From contig CAJINV010000005.1 in the NCBI GenBank assembly GCA_905178155.1, positions 3,757,697 through 3,821,696 on the forward strand: DNA of 64,000 bases. The letters are read 5' to 3'. The translations under genes and the position numbers were made by a program. The notes under the pieces were generated by a model. It worked only from the letters and a program-made list of their open reading frames with translations. It was not told the DNA's origin and searched no databases. The DNA is from Amoebophrya sp. A120 (taxonomy: Eukaryota > Sar > Dinophyceae > Syndiniales > Amoebophryaceae). Each line of letters begins with the position of its first letter. The stretch's first letter is position 1. This document shows positions 1 to 11,800 of this stretch, one piece after another.

Positions 1-140
1 CGGTGCGGAAACGCGGTGACGACGTTTTTCACCAGGAACCGCCCGTCGTAGGTTTTGTACTGCACGGAGTTGCAAAATTTCTCGTAGTCCCGCGTCTCCG
101 AGAAGGTTTTCACTGCCAGAAGAATCTCCGAAGCTGCCAT
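1..140 (-). CDS. Partial hypothetical protein, N-terminus only
   Basis: An open frame runs from an ATG at 140 off the left edge of the window, giving about 46 codons that begin MAASEILLAVKTFSETRDYE. Codon use (many third-position G/C) matches the genes to its right, and the strand matches the whole cluster. The frame stays open some way upstream of this ATG, so the true start could be further right, but no splice acceptor is evident there. No family is recognised from so short a piece. The rest of the gene lies outside the window. Confidence 0.5.
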   Translation of the reverse strand, partial: MAASEILLAVKTFSETRDYEKFCNSVQYKTYDGRFLVKNVVTAFPH

Positions 141-983
141 GATTGCGCTGATTTTTCCTTGCTGGTTGTGGCTGAGTAGACTGGAGGCGTGAATTTCGTG
201 TATGAACTTAATGTATGGCAGCTTTTCGAAGTAGTTCTCGGAAAATAAGTATTGAAAATGAACAACCTAGTCAACTAACAGCTTGGGCCTCCAGCTGTTG
301 TACCCGTACGGAGGAGCAACAATCCGCCCCACTGCACGCCTCCGGTCCTCCACGCGCGACGAGGAAAGACTTCGAAAGAAAAGAGGGCAGCGAAGGGCGA
401 AGAGCTGACACTCTCACGATTTGTAGTTTCCCTCTCGCTCTCGTTTTTGGTGGGTACCGTCGAGTCTCCTTCGAGGTTCGCTCAAAGTTAGGACTTCTAG
501 GGTACCTAGTCGCGAACGAAGAGGACAAAGCGAAAAAAGTAAAACCAGGTTGAGCGACAAAAATTCCAAAAGAAAAAACACGTTTATCCTTGATGTGGGC
601 GCGCCAAGTCTGTGTCTGCCACTCAGCACGAGCCCATGACCAGAATCTCGCTCTAACACTGAAGCACATGGCTGCAGGTCGTCGCGTCATGTCATGCCAA
701 GAAAAAAATCAAAAAAATTACAATGAATTGCAGTCACTCACGGTGAGCGGTTCCCAATTGGCATCATGTTGAATGCAGCTCGTCCGCGGCACGTTAACGT
801 TACCATATCAGCTGCACAAAAGACCTCGAATAGAGCAGGCGCTCATTCTTCGCTTGAAGTTTTACGTGGAAAAGAGGAAAGCAACCAACTCACTCTAGCG
901 ATGCCGATCCAAAAAATATAAGTTCCTACTTTTAGGCCTTTTAACGATCTAAAAAAGATTGATTTTGATGTTTATTTTTTGCA
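141..983. other. Intergenic, no gene seen
   Basis: About 840 bases between the partial gene and the stop codon of the hydrolase. Frames are short and lack the codon bias of the neighbouring genes. An A/T-rich stretch near 900-980 adjoins the hydrolase stop and probably holds its 3' untranslated region. Confidence 0.5.
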
Positions 984-2321
984 CTATTTCAACTCCCGGA
1001 TAAACTTCCGAATGCGGTCGTGTGCTTCTTTTACTTCTTTCCTGTTCGTCAGCCAGGTCATCATCGTGAAATCGATGCCGTTCAGAAACATGAAGTTGTG
1101 TACCCCGTTTTCCGCGGTATAGAGAGTTGCGTTCACCCCGTGCTCTTTCAAATCATCGTACAGCTGTTTCCCTACATCGACAAGCAGGTCCTTCCCACCT
1201 AACGTCACCAAAACCGGGATGTCGGTCAGAGTTTGCGCGAACATTTTCGGGTCGATCTTCGCGTGCCGGTGGTTCGACTCGTAGTTATCCTTTGCGGACG
1301 CAGCTCCGTGGTACAGCCGCCTGCTGAGCTGAAACACTTCAGGCGTCAGGAAGTCCCGGTAGTAGTTTTTGTGGGGGGAAAGCGGCGCATGGTAGCTGTC
1401 GTACACCGGGCAGTGGAGCAGAAGCGCGTCGGGCATAGGATTTTTGGGCGTTGTGAGGTTGTTGCTCGAATTCGCGTTTGCACTTGCACTTGTCCCCCGC
1501 CCGTCCTCCTGGGACAGAACATTAGCATTTTTCATGTCCATCGCCGCGCACAGCACGATATTGGCTCCGACGGAATCCCCGGACAGCACGATTTTCGCGG
1601 TCGGGTTCTTTGCCTTCAGATCCAGAAACACCTTCCGCACTTCTTTCACTTGCAACTCGTTCTCTACGCAGGCGTTTGGGTTCAATCCCGTCGTCGTGTA
1701 CCGCACCATGGCCCAAATGGTCGCGTTGTCGCTTGATGAATCGTGGTCCTTGCTTTTATGCAAAACCAGCGACCCGATCGAGTACGCGTAAAACCTGCTC
1801 GGCATGCAGAACCGAAAGCCGCCGACCGCGTGGATGACAATCGTCTTCGCGGTCTCGATGGAGACACCCGTCGGGGAATACAGATCGTAGGTGACCGGGC
1901 CGATGTTCAAGTTCGTGAGCTGCTGGGTAAAAACGGTATGACTAGTTGCCACATCGACGGTCGTTTTCATCTTTTCGACCTTCAGCACCCTCCTCCGACA
2001 GCAACTATTCAGTCTCGCCTGCAGGAAGCAGCCCAAACGCATGGTGTACCAGGGGAAGAGGACGTGGACTCGGGCGAGGGATAACGTGAAACTGACAAAC
2101 GTGATGGAGAAGACCTGCCACAGGTTGCCCCGGTTGCACGCGAAGTCGGTGCATTTCCGGAAAATAGAGATAGGGATGGAGAAAACTAGCCCGAGGGGAA
2201 TGAGCAGGCTCCACAGGGAAAAGGTCCAGAAACGGGTGAAAAACGACGCGTGATTCCAATTAGAGGAATCCCCCTCAGAAATGAGAGACGGCGCCGGAGG
2301 CGGGGCGGACGAAGACGACAT
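984..2321 (-). CDS. Membrane-anchored alpha/beta hydrolase (HSL/arylacetamide deacetylase-like)
   Basis: A 445-residue single-exon protein. After a polar N-terminus, hydrophobic segments at about residues 32-53 and 67-90 look like one or two membrane helices. The rest has the alpha/beta-hydrolase plan of the hormone-sensitive-lipase family: the nucleophile elbow GDSVG places the catalytic serine at Ser250, the acid is probably Asp378 in GGKDLLVD, and the histidine His408 in GVHNF. Family knowledge suggests hydrolysis of esters or acyl-glycerols at a membrane, probably the ER, with the catalytic domain attached by the N-terminal helices. The oxyanion-hole motif, normally HGGG, reads HAVGGF at about 164-169, which departs from the family and may alter activity. 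A low-complexity Ser/Asn stretch follows the serine elbow. The ATG at 2321 opens a well-biased frame and is taken as the start. Substrate unknown. Confidence 0.8.
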   Translation of the reverse strand: MSSSSAPPPAPSLISEGDSSNWNHASFFTRFWTFSLWSLLIPLGLVFSIPISIFRKCTDFACNRGNLWQVFSITFVSFTLSLARVHVLFPWYTMRLGCFLQARLNSCCRRRVLKVEKMKTTVDVATSHTVFTQQLTNLNIGPVTYDLYSPTGVSIETAKTIVIHAVGGFRFCMPSRFYAYSIGSLVLHKSKDHDSSSDNATIWAMVRYTTTGLNPNACVENELQVKEVRKVFLDLKAKNPTAKIVLSGDSVGANIVLCAAMDMKNANVLSQEDGRGTSASANANSSNNLTTPKNPMPDALLLHCPVYDSYHAPLSPHKNYYRDFLTPEVFQLSRRLYHGAASAKDNYESNHRHAKIDPKMFAQTLTDIPVLVTLGGKDLLVDVGKQLYDDLKEHGVNATLYTAENGVHNFMFLNGIDFTMMTWLTNRKEVKEAHDRIRKFIRELK

Positions 2322-3863
2322 TGGTATTGGTTCAGTTGGTTTAATATTGCTTTTGTGGATTACAGCATGAGCATAAATCTAACAACCCAAACCCAATAGA
2401 TACAGATAATGTAACGGGATGACACAATGCGAACTACACGCTCACTGCCCCCTAAGGCTAAGGCTTCACCTGTGCTATCTAATAAAGGAAAGTATCATTC
2501 TGTCGTAAGAAGCTAGAGGGTAATATTCTATTGACGCAGAGCACGGCTGGGCACCCATACGCGTCGTAACACCGAGCGTTTTGTTTTCATAGTGGGAGAG
2601 ATCCTTTTCTACTCTCGCTTCGACCAACTCATTTCTGCCTTGGCTCACGTCATGATAATATTATCTCTCACTTACACAAGCACAACGAGTGGTGCACACG
2701 ACATGTATTCTTCTTTTCGTCACTTTGGTCCTTTTTCCAAGGCCAAAAAACCTGAAACTCCTTCATCCTTGTTGTGTTCTGTTGATCAGCTCTGGACCAT
2801 CTCGCTTCAGCGCAATGTGCCCCCTCGACGAACACAAGAGACCGCTGTCCACTGCGCATGGTGTCTACCGCACACGTAGACGTCTACAAACTGCGGTCGT
2901 GCTTCCTTCTATAAATCAATGCGCTCTCTCTTTACAAAAAATCTTCGTTTTGGAAATTTTCCGATTAGGATAAGCAGTTGAATGTGCAGATTGATGCTGA
3001 TCCGAGAATTTGCATGACCTCGTAGACCAGATAAAAACGTCGTGTGTCGAGGGTTTCAGGAGCATAGTAGATGAAGCACTAGCTCAGAGTCGGAAGTTTC
3101 ATTTTTTCCATAAAAGAATGAAAATGCGAGCGTTGTAGGAGATCCGATCATATTTTTTGTATTGATGTTGCAACCGCTTCGTGTAAGTAGAAAATCAAAA
3201 CGAAAGCCATTTAGAAGACTCCAGTATAATAAATGAGCAGTCGCTCGCTGCAATGAATACACATACAGAAGGTCGTGCACATGCTGACGTTTCATTACCA
3301 AGCAAGCACTCGATCGTGTGGAAGGGATGTCGATCTTTAAGCAATAGGCTTGTTCTAGTACTACTTTATCTGTGGTGGAGAGAGACTGTCAGAGAGGAAT
3401 GCCTGCGAGAAATTACTCGGAACGACTCCTGCAGTGATGAATTTGAATCGTGAGAGTAGATCGGGGCCGAATCATAACGAAAGCCGAGAAACAGCCGCGC
3501 GCCTCAAGGATTTTGTGTTGTAAGTATTTCTACCTACTTTCAAACGTAAGCGTTGCAGAATCTACAGGAAGACCTCACTGCAAATCTATCTGGCGTAGCT
3601 TCCTCAGAAGCCGGTCACTTCGGTTGTATTGGAAGTTCTTAGCTGTACTTCGAAGGACGTTCCTTGATGAGGCAGAAGCAGTTCCTTAACCCTAAGCGTA
3701 AGCCTAAACCGATATAAAGCAAGCAGAAGCCAGCCGGGTGCATCTTCATCATCATCGATCCTAGTACCTGCAGATTTAAAAAATCGTAAATATATTAAAG
3801 TGCAATTGATGTACTCGCTCTATTCCCCGAATGGAGGTAATGACAGAACCCCGCTCTCCTTGT
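2322..3863. other. Intergenic, no gene seen
   Basis: About 1.5 kb upstream of the hydrolase and downstream of the next gene. Only short frames of poor codon bias are present on either strand. At 3686-3710 the sequence resembles a degenerate telomere-type repeat (CCCTAA, CCTAAA words), too weak to interpret. Confidence 0.45.
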
Positions 3864-6800
3864 TCAAAACTCCGGCCAATCGTACCAAATACGTTTGGAC
3901 CCATCACCGTACTCCTCGCTGAACAAGTCCCAGCTTCCGCACGGCCACGCCAAAAATTTTGTCTTCTTCGCCGAGTTTACTTCCGCTTGTTCCCCCGCCA
4001 CGAAGTCCATCCGCTCCCCCGCATCCGCATCCAACAACGACAGGCAGCTATTCACGATGGCGGTGTTCCGGGCCTGTATTCAAAGGAAATTTCCTGCACG
4101 CGCACAACTTTGAACGCGTCTTCTGCATGACAGAGAGTTTCTTTAATTCTATTCAGCATGGCAAGCGATGCGCTCCAGGGGTGCTCTAGATTTGTCACGC
4201 ATTTTGCACGTGTGCAGGAAGTTTGTACTTATTGCATAACCTGGATCGGCAAGCCACACAAACTCGCCCCACATTCGGTTATCTCACAGACCCATAGCTC
4301 CGGCTCCTTCATCGTCTCCTTGTTCCAGACCACATGGTAATCAAACCGCCCGTTGCTGGGACAGTTCAACTCCGGCCACTCACTGTGGTACCAGGTGAGC
4401 CACTTCCGCGTCAATTCCTTCGCCTGCTCCTCCATCTTGGCTTGAAGGATTCCGTCACCACCCCAAATCGCTTCCAACGCCTGCTTCGGGGTCTGGTTGA
4501 TGTGTCCCGTCATATCCAACCCCGCGTTGTTCACGTTCGACTCGATCCCCATGTAGGCGACCTTCATGTCAAAATCCCCGTTTCGCGTCAGGTCCATTTC
4601 CTTTTGGACGTTGTAGAAGTTGTGTTCCGCACAGTTTGAGATTTCCGCCGCGTCGTAGCCTGAAAGCTTAAATAAATGCTCCATGTCGCGTATCTGGTCC
4701 CGCAACTCTTGGATCTGTGCGTCAATGGAATTTACTTGTTTTTTTTTGTAGATGTCAAATACTTACAAAAGTTAAAAAGCTCATTTTACTCTGCTACTTT
4801 TTCAGAATTCATTGTATACGGAGTTCGCGTTTTTCGGAGCTCCTGGGTATTCGTATTCATAAAGCAAATCACTAACGACCGCTGAGTCAAGGAAGACAGC
4901 AAATGTACGAAAACTATTGATCTTTACCTTTTTCTCTCCTGTCGAATAACTTTCCATAACCGTGCCATCATCTTCTGCTGGCACCATCACGACATCGTCC
5001 TTTCCGATGTTCACTGCAACAGCATCCCGAGTCAACAGCTTTTCGTTTTCCTTCTCCAACACATCCAACTTCCGCTTCACGTCCACCAACGGCTTCTCCA
5101 ACCTCTTCATCTCCCGCCGCTGCACAAAATCCGTCGGAACCACCGCGCGACTTTCCTTCGGCACCCCGAACGCGTGGATCCGCAGTTCCGCGATGCGGTC
5201 CGGCACCAACTCCTGCACGATCACCGACGTCGCAATCTGGCCCTTGTGGCAGCAGATCATGGATTCCAACTTTTTCGCCAAATCCTCCGCCCCGTGCCAC
5301 ACTTTGACGTCTACGCCCATCCAGGAAAAACCGAGTTTCACCACACCGGACATCATTTGGCTTTCTTCTTTGGTCGTTCCTTGGACAGCCTCGTCGTCAG
5401 GAGGAGGTAGGGGACTGTCGTGGGCTTGTTGGACGAGGATCTGCTCCCCTGCATCACCCGCGGCACCCGAGTTGGTCGAGGCGGGGGATTCATCACTGGT
5501 TGTACTGTCAGAGTTCAGAGTGACGACCGGCTCCAGCTGCTTCACTAGAGAAATACAACCCTTCTTGTAGCTCATCTTCTTCGCCTGATCTACTTCACCA
5601 ACCAGCGGAACACTCGGCACTATCGGTTCATTTCCCCAGACGTTCTTCCGGATCATTCGCAGTGCGTTGATGGCGTTTTTCGCGGCCTTCAGACTGTCCT
5701 TCTTGATACTGGTCGCGTACACCCGGGTGGTCGCCGGGGTTTTCAATTCCCGATTCTGGCACCCCGCGTTGTAGTACTGTTTCCCACACAGTTGCCGGTA
5801 CAAATGCGAGGGCGCCGGGTACCGGGTATGAATCTCCGTGTTCTCCATTTGCCGCATGAACTCGAAAAACACGGACTCCTTCACCATCCCAGCGTCACTT
5901 TTCGGGTGCCGGTTTTCCGGACCGAACTCCCGCTCCGCCGGCCACAAGTAGTACAGCCCGCACTTCGCCTTCCCGACGAGCAGATCAGCGAAGGGTCGAC
6001 GCTTGCTGCAGCTCTTGGTCGTAGTGGAAGATGGATCATGCTGGTCAAGAACATGCTCCTGCAGCTGCGCCAGCTGCTGCATCTTCACGACGCTTGTTTG
6101 ATGTAGTTGCTCCACCTTCTTCTTCTCCTCCGGCAAATGCAAAACGTGCTGTTGCACGAAACTCGTCAAACACTCTTCGTCGAAGCAGAACAGTTCGTAA
6201 CATTCAAAGCGATTCCCCACCGCCGCCTTCACCCCGGCCTGCTCGATCAACGAGTAAACCGGCCACTCCTGGGTGATTTTGTACTCGGACTTTCGCTTGT
6301 CAGACCAGTAATCGAACCAACGCAGGATGAACAGGCTGAGATCGATCTTGTTTTCCACAGGAGCCAGTTGTTGCTTCTCGTCAACACGGATTTTGTTTCC
6401 GTCTTTCTCGGCTTTCCCGTTCAGGAGTTGCTGGTGGTCGACATCAACCATCTCAACCTCGGTGGTCCCCGTTAATTCCACGGACTGCAACAGCTCGACA
6501 TTCACCTGAAGGAGTGGGGGATACTAATAGATGCTATACGCATCTTGGTTGACACACAACAGTCACTCACTGGCGTTTTTATTTGCCATCAAAAAGAAAA
6601 ACAAAAAGCATATTGCAATCATGTTGAACAAAAGTTCTTTGGTATAAGAGACTAAATTTGTGCAACACTATCTAGTACCTTATCGTACACCCGATACTGG
6701 AACTTTTCATCCACGTAGCCCGATCCCGCCTCCACGAAGCAATACTTTTCCGCCGGGACCACGACTAAACCCTTGACCACAGAGTCCGGAATCTCCGTGT

Positions 6801-7795
6801 TGCGCTCGTAGAGAAAGTCGACCACCTTGCCCTCAACCCAGCCGTGCGCGAGGCCCCAGATCGGACGCAGCATGTACTCGTGCTTGGTAGTAGTTTCCTG
6901 CTGGTCGACGGAAGTGGTTGCAGTGTCGGTGATATTAGCCTCGGCGGAAGCAGCTGTTTTCGGGTGCATACACATAGTATGAAACATGGTCATTTTGAAT
7001 TAATTTGATGAACATCAACGTGCCCGCGAACACGTGCGTGCTTTATCAAAAGAAGAATCAGAGTCAAAAAGCGTCCTACCATGATCATCTCTACTTAGAC
7101 TTACCCTGATTGTCCTTGCGCCGGATTTTCAACTCCGGCTGCTCGAGTTGTTCCGAATTACTATTCAAAGCGGCCGAAGGAGCTGCTCCGTCGTCACCGG
7201 CAGTTTTTGCAGTAGAAGTAGTCGTTTCCATCGCCACGACGGGGCGACCCCCGCCACCGTTATTTGTCGTGATGGACATCGAAATTTCGACTCCCGCGAC
7301 CTTCGCCGTCATGTTGGTGGTGGTAGAAGTTTGGTTCTGTTGTCCTCCCAGCAGGAGCTCTGGCGCTGCAACAAGCTGCACATTGGGAACGTTGTTCCCC
7401 CCGTTCGTGGTCACTGTGCCGGTCTGATCCACGGCACCAATACTCGGAACAACAACCACCGCAGGAGCTCCATCGCTACTAGCTGCAGTAGCCGACCCTC
7501 CAGCATCCTGCATCTTTTTTCCCGCTCCCTTGGTCTTCGCCTTCACCTCTCTGTGTTCAAACTGGTGGTACGCCCGGTCGGCGAGGACGTAGCGCCAGAC
7601 TTTGCTGTAGTGGCAGTCGTAAAAGAACGAGACTTTACTGCCGATTTGGTACTCGGAAAATTTGTCGTTGGTGACGTTCTTACCGACGGTTTCAGCATTG
7701 TCTTGCGCCAATTCTTGGATTGGTTGCTGATTCGGGACGGTCGCTGGCTGTGGGTCGGGGCCAACGCCGCCAATATTGTCCGTCACCGGCAGCAT
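3864..7795 (-). CDS. Five-exon protein with ATP-grasp-like C-terminal region
   Basis: Five exons join in phase to about 1111 residues: 7795-7105, 6953-6679, 6505-4820, 4714-4241 and 4073-3864. All four introns are GT-AG (donors GTAAGT, GTACTA, GTATAC, GTTATG). Exons 1-2 are low in complexity, rich in Thr, Gln and Ala, with two short aromatic blocks. Exon 3 has a coiled-coil-like stretch (about residues 440-480). From about residue 700 the pattern recalls ATP-grasp enzymes: a GFSWMGVDV block, then SVIVQELVPDRIAELRIHAF, and finally a late strand RFDYHV followed by WVCEITECGASLCG, where ATP-grasp ligases carry the metal-binding Glu. This is pattern similarity, not a firm assignment; substrate and acceptor are unknown. 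Splicing exon 4 into exon 5 continues the last block and then a short acidic C-terminus. The start at 7795 is the first ATG of the biased frame; further 5' exons cannot be excluded. Confidence 0.65.
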
Positions 7796-8871
7796 GTGAG
7801 GACGAGGAGCGTGTTGTGCCTTGCGGGGGCCTTCCGCTGGTGTGCGCCTCTTGTTGCAAGATTAGCGAAATATTTGGGTGTGTGTGCGTGTGAGCAGATT
7901 CTTCAAGAAGAGTCCAAGTTTGTTCTTCGCTTGATGTCTTTGTAGAGATATAAAAGTTCGAGTTGTGTCTCAAGACTTCTACGAGTAGAAAATCTGAGGC
8001 TTTTTCTCTGCGGTAGTTTCTCGTATTTCTATAACCCTTCTAATTTACTATGTTGTGTCAGATGAGCAGACGCATCACAGCTGTTGATTTGTTCGACGAG
8101 TTAATGTCTACGGGACCCTAAACCCTTGTCCGACACTTCTCATCTACATCATCGATTCGTAATCGTATCATTTCATTGATTGATTGTGAATGTCTGCATC
8201 ACCATTGGTATTTTTGGAATGGGGATCGCTTTCGTGGAGGCTGGTCAATGGAATGGGGATCGGTTTTGAGTGGGGGTGGAGTGTCAAGTACTCAGACTCT
8301 CGGTCTCATTTGCAGAGATTGCGTGACCCTTTACTTCTGACTGTGTTAGTGTTTCTCGCCCTTGTTGCAAAGCAGCTGTAACCAACGTTGACCATGACTT
8401 TTCTGATTCCGAATTTATTTTTTGCGTGAAGATGTCCCAGTGGCAACTGCGCACGCTGCTCATCTTCACTCTTGACAATTCTTTTTTTAAATCTTGCGAG
8501 AAAAAAAGTATCAGATTCAAAACCCCCCGCAAACAAATAATCATTATGACAGCCATTCTTCAGGTGCAAAAGCGTTCATCTTAATAGTAGCGGCACAGCT
8601 AAGGGCGAATTATCAACTACATCAAGTCGCTTCTTGAACAACTGACATGATTCCCTTGACACTTTGGGTCTTCGTTCACCAAACAGATCTCCAAAAATTC
8701 AACGCGCCGAAACAACCATGTAGTCAGTTTTCAATTTCGCGGGGACGGTTGCAGTACCGAGAACGACATCTATATCGCATCTTCCAGAAGCTTCCTCGTC
8801 TGTGTTTTGTTCTTCTCCTTTACTATAAAATCAATGCACCAGTGCAAGAAATATATCATGAGGTTATCTTA
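7796..8871. other. Intergenic, no gene seen
   Basis: About 1.1 kb of mixed composition between the ATP-grasp-like gene and the stop of the 1705-residue gene. Open frames here have no coding bias or recognisable motif. A minus-strand frame overlapping 7796-7973 lies just upstream of the start at 7795 and could be 5' untranslated sequence. Confidence 0.45.
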
Positions 8872-11800
8872 TCACGACATAATTTTTTCCATTGACATCA
8901 GCACTCCGGGTATGTTGATTTCCTTTTTCCGTTCTTGTGCCATCACCTTCGCGGCTTCCCGGCACAATTGAGCCAGAGAGGTTGGGAGGTTGGATGTCAC
9001 CAGGGCGGAGGTGGTTGTATCCTTTTTCGTGTTGACTTTGTCCTGAACCTGGTCCTCGGAGAAGAATTCGTCCGCATCAAAGTTTTCATCGTTGTGCAGC
9101 TTCGGAATGGAGACATGAAAGAATTCCAGTGCGGGAAACAGAATTTGTCGGTCATGGTCTCCATCTCCTAGTACTTGTTGACTATTGCCACTACCTCCGC
9201 CAAGAATCGTCCGCAAAAACATTCCAACCGCTTGAAAGCTCAAGACAGACTGGTCAAACTCCAAAATCCTTAGCTCTCCGGCGAATGGAGGTTCAGGGCG
9301 TGCCCTGCGGGTCTTCTTTTTCACGTCCTTCTTTTGTTTATTCGGTGCAGCTGGGGGTTGTATTCCAGCAGCGCTAGTACGACGACCCTTATCTTCGTTG
9401 GGCTGAAGTTTTACTACCTGCACAACCTCCTGACAGAGCCTTAGCAACGCTTCGCTCGTCAAAGACTCGTCGACGGCAAGATGTTCTAGTGTTTTGTGAC
9501 TGTGCAAAATCGTCCGAATCAGCTTTGCGATCACTGCAGGCGAGAGGGTGCGACGCTGAGCTTGACTTTTACAGCTGCTTCTGGGCGAATCGATGTTGTG
9601 GAAATCTGTTTTCGTACCCGCAGCAGTTTGCTGCGCCAGCAGCTCTGCCTCGTCGTATTGTCGCTTGTTTATCTTCCGCCCGCAGACAGTGCCGATAATC
9701 AGCTTTGGTGGTAGCTGGAATTGTGCTCGATCGGTGCGCAACAAATCGTGTCCTCCTCTCGTTTGCTGGTAGTTCCTAGCACTGGTCCCACCCGCTGCTC
9801 TAGTACTCCTCGTATTAATAGAACTTCCCTGTACTGCGCCCCGTCCCCGTCTTACACTTACTCTTACTGTGGTTTTCACATGACCTTCACGACTCAACAC
9901 AGACGGAAGAGGAGCTCCCACCTGCTGTTTCTTGCTTCCGAGAGTCATCAACATCGACTTTTCCAACTCTGAACAGAAATCCTCCACCTGGCACTCGAAC
10001 TCGAACACCAACTCAAGACACTTCAAGTTTTCTCCAAAAAGCGGGAGAATGACCTTCAACGTTTCCGCAATCGCGCCGTTTCCGGAAATGACCAGCCTTT
10101 CCAACGTGTCCGCGTGCGCGGCGCAAACGAACGCGAAACGTTCGAGACTATGCCAACTACCCGGCTCCAAGACGGTGGCGTAGTGCAGTTCGGACAAGTT
10201 GGGTGCTTTTAGGTGTGCGAAGGTGGCATCGGAAATTCCGGTATCCGGTGGGAGGTGGTGGATCAGGTGTTGAACAAGTTCACGGTCGGAAGTTTTACGG
10301 TCTTGCTGTGCTAGGAATCGTCGTTTAATTGTTTTGACCGGTTTTGCAAAAGTTTGGTCTTGTTGTCGTTGTGGATTCGGTGTCGTTTCGGTACTATTGT
10401 CCATTGCTTCTTGTAGTAGTTTTTCTTCTTCATCTGCTCCAGAAATATTCACCACAGCCAGCTGCTGTCTCAGCTCCATCGGGACGTAGTCGTGTTTCTT
10501 TATCGCGTCTCCAAAAACCGATATTTTCCAATTATCGTATGATGTTGACGATTTTTCGCAAGAGCTGCTGCATTTCTTGTTGAGATCAACATTTTCTCGT
10601 CGAAAATTTGCGGTCGTTTCCCGATGATCGTTCGTCCCGATGTAGATGAAGTCTAAGTCATCTCCTCCACCGCCTGCCCCTTGGTATTCCGCTGCTTCCA
10701 AACTCATTTGCTTCATCTGGCGCAGTTCACACGCTTGCATCGCAGCAACGACTTTCGCGACCCTCTCCTGAAAGAGCACGACTGGGGTTGTAGTAGGAGA
10801 GGTCCCGCCTTTCGTAGATTTACTTTTGTTCTCGTCCAAACACTTCGTCACGAGCGAGTCCAGAGCGTCCACGTTGCGCTCCAGAGAGGACAGCGTCGTT
10901 GGATTGTGATAAAGATGAAGCTCCTCGTCTTCGTCTTCGGTGATTCCAACCCGCTTTACTTCCGGTGGTCTGTGATCTCCATTACTATCGTCCCCTTCCA
11001 GCAAGTCCTCTGCCCGGAAGAACTCCGCATCCGTCGCGGAACTGCCGTTCACTATCGCCTCATGCAACCGCTCCGCTTGATCGCAAAGCCGCCGCCGCTT
11101 GTCGACTTGTTCCCGAAGGTTATCTAGTCGCTCTGGCTTGCTGGAGTGGCAGACGAACGATTGCGTGTGTGACGAGAAGTCGCTCTTGATCCTCTTTTCG
11201 CGGCTTCCGATGACGTCTCCACCCAAAATCTGTTTCGCGTTTTTTTGGTCCTGCTGTTTGACAACTTTTAAAACCGGCCCGCCTGGTCGTGCAAATCCTG
11301 ATGATGCGACGGGCACTTCATCTCCTGGCGCATCAACACCTCCCGGTGGTGAAGATGATCCACGTAGTAGAACATCAAGCCGAAGCTCTTCCATCTCCTC
11401 TTGCAGCACCAACTTTTCATCCTCGAGCAGAATAGCCGCTTTTGCCTCGTCAAGCTTCTTCTGCAATTTCGCGCCCACGGCCGCGACGACGGTGTCTACT
11501 TTAATATTCGTCACACTGTTCAGGGAGGAGACTGTGCTTGCGCGGCGTCTGGTTAATGTGGGCGCGAAGGGGTAGGCTTTTTGGGGAGGGCCTCCACCTC
11601 CTCCTGCAGCTGCGGTATGTGTATGTGTGTGTCTTCCACCACACGAAGCTACGGCGGAACCGGAAGTAGAAGTAGGGGCATCTTCACGATTTACAGTAAT
11701 GTTAGACGTCGCACCGTATTGACTGGCAGCTGACCACAGCAAGTGCCGGATCTGTTCGCGGTCTGGCACGCCCGGAACCGAGAAAAATCCAGCTCCTCCA

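Noticed and set aside
3686-3710. Telomere-like CCCTAA/CCTAAA words
   Set aside because: Only two or three degenerate copies; no array.
7148-7945. 265-codon plus-strand frame
   Set aside because: It mirrors exon 1 of the ATP-grasp-like gene, whose splice sites and phase fit, while this frame has no motif.
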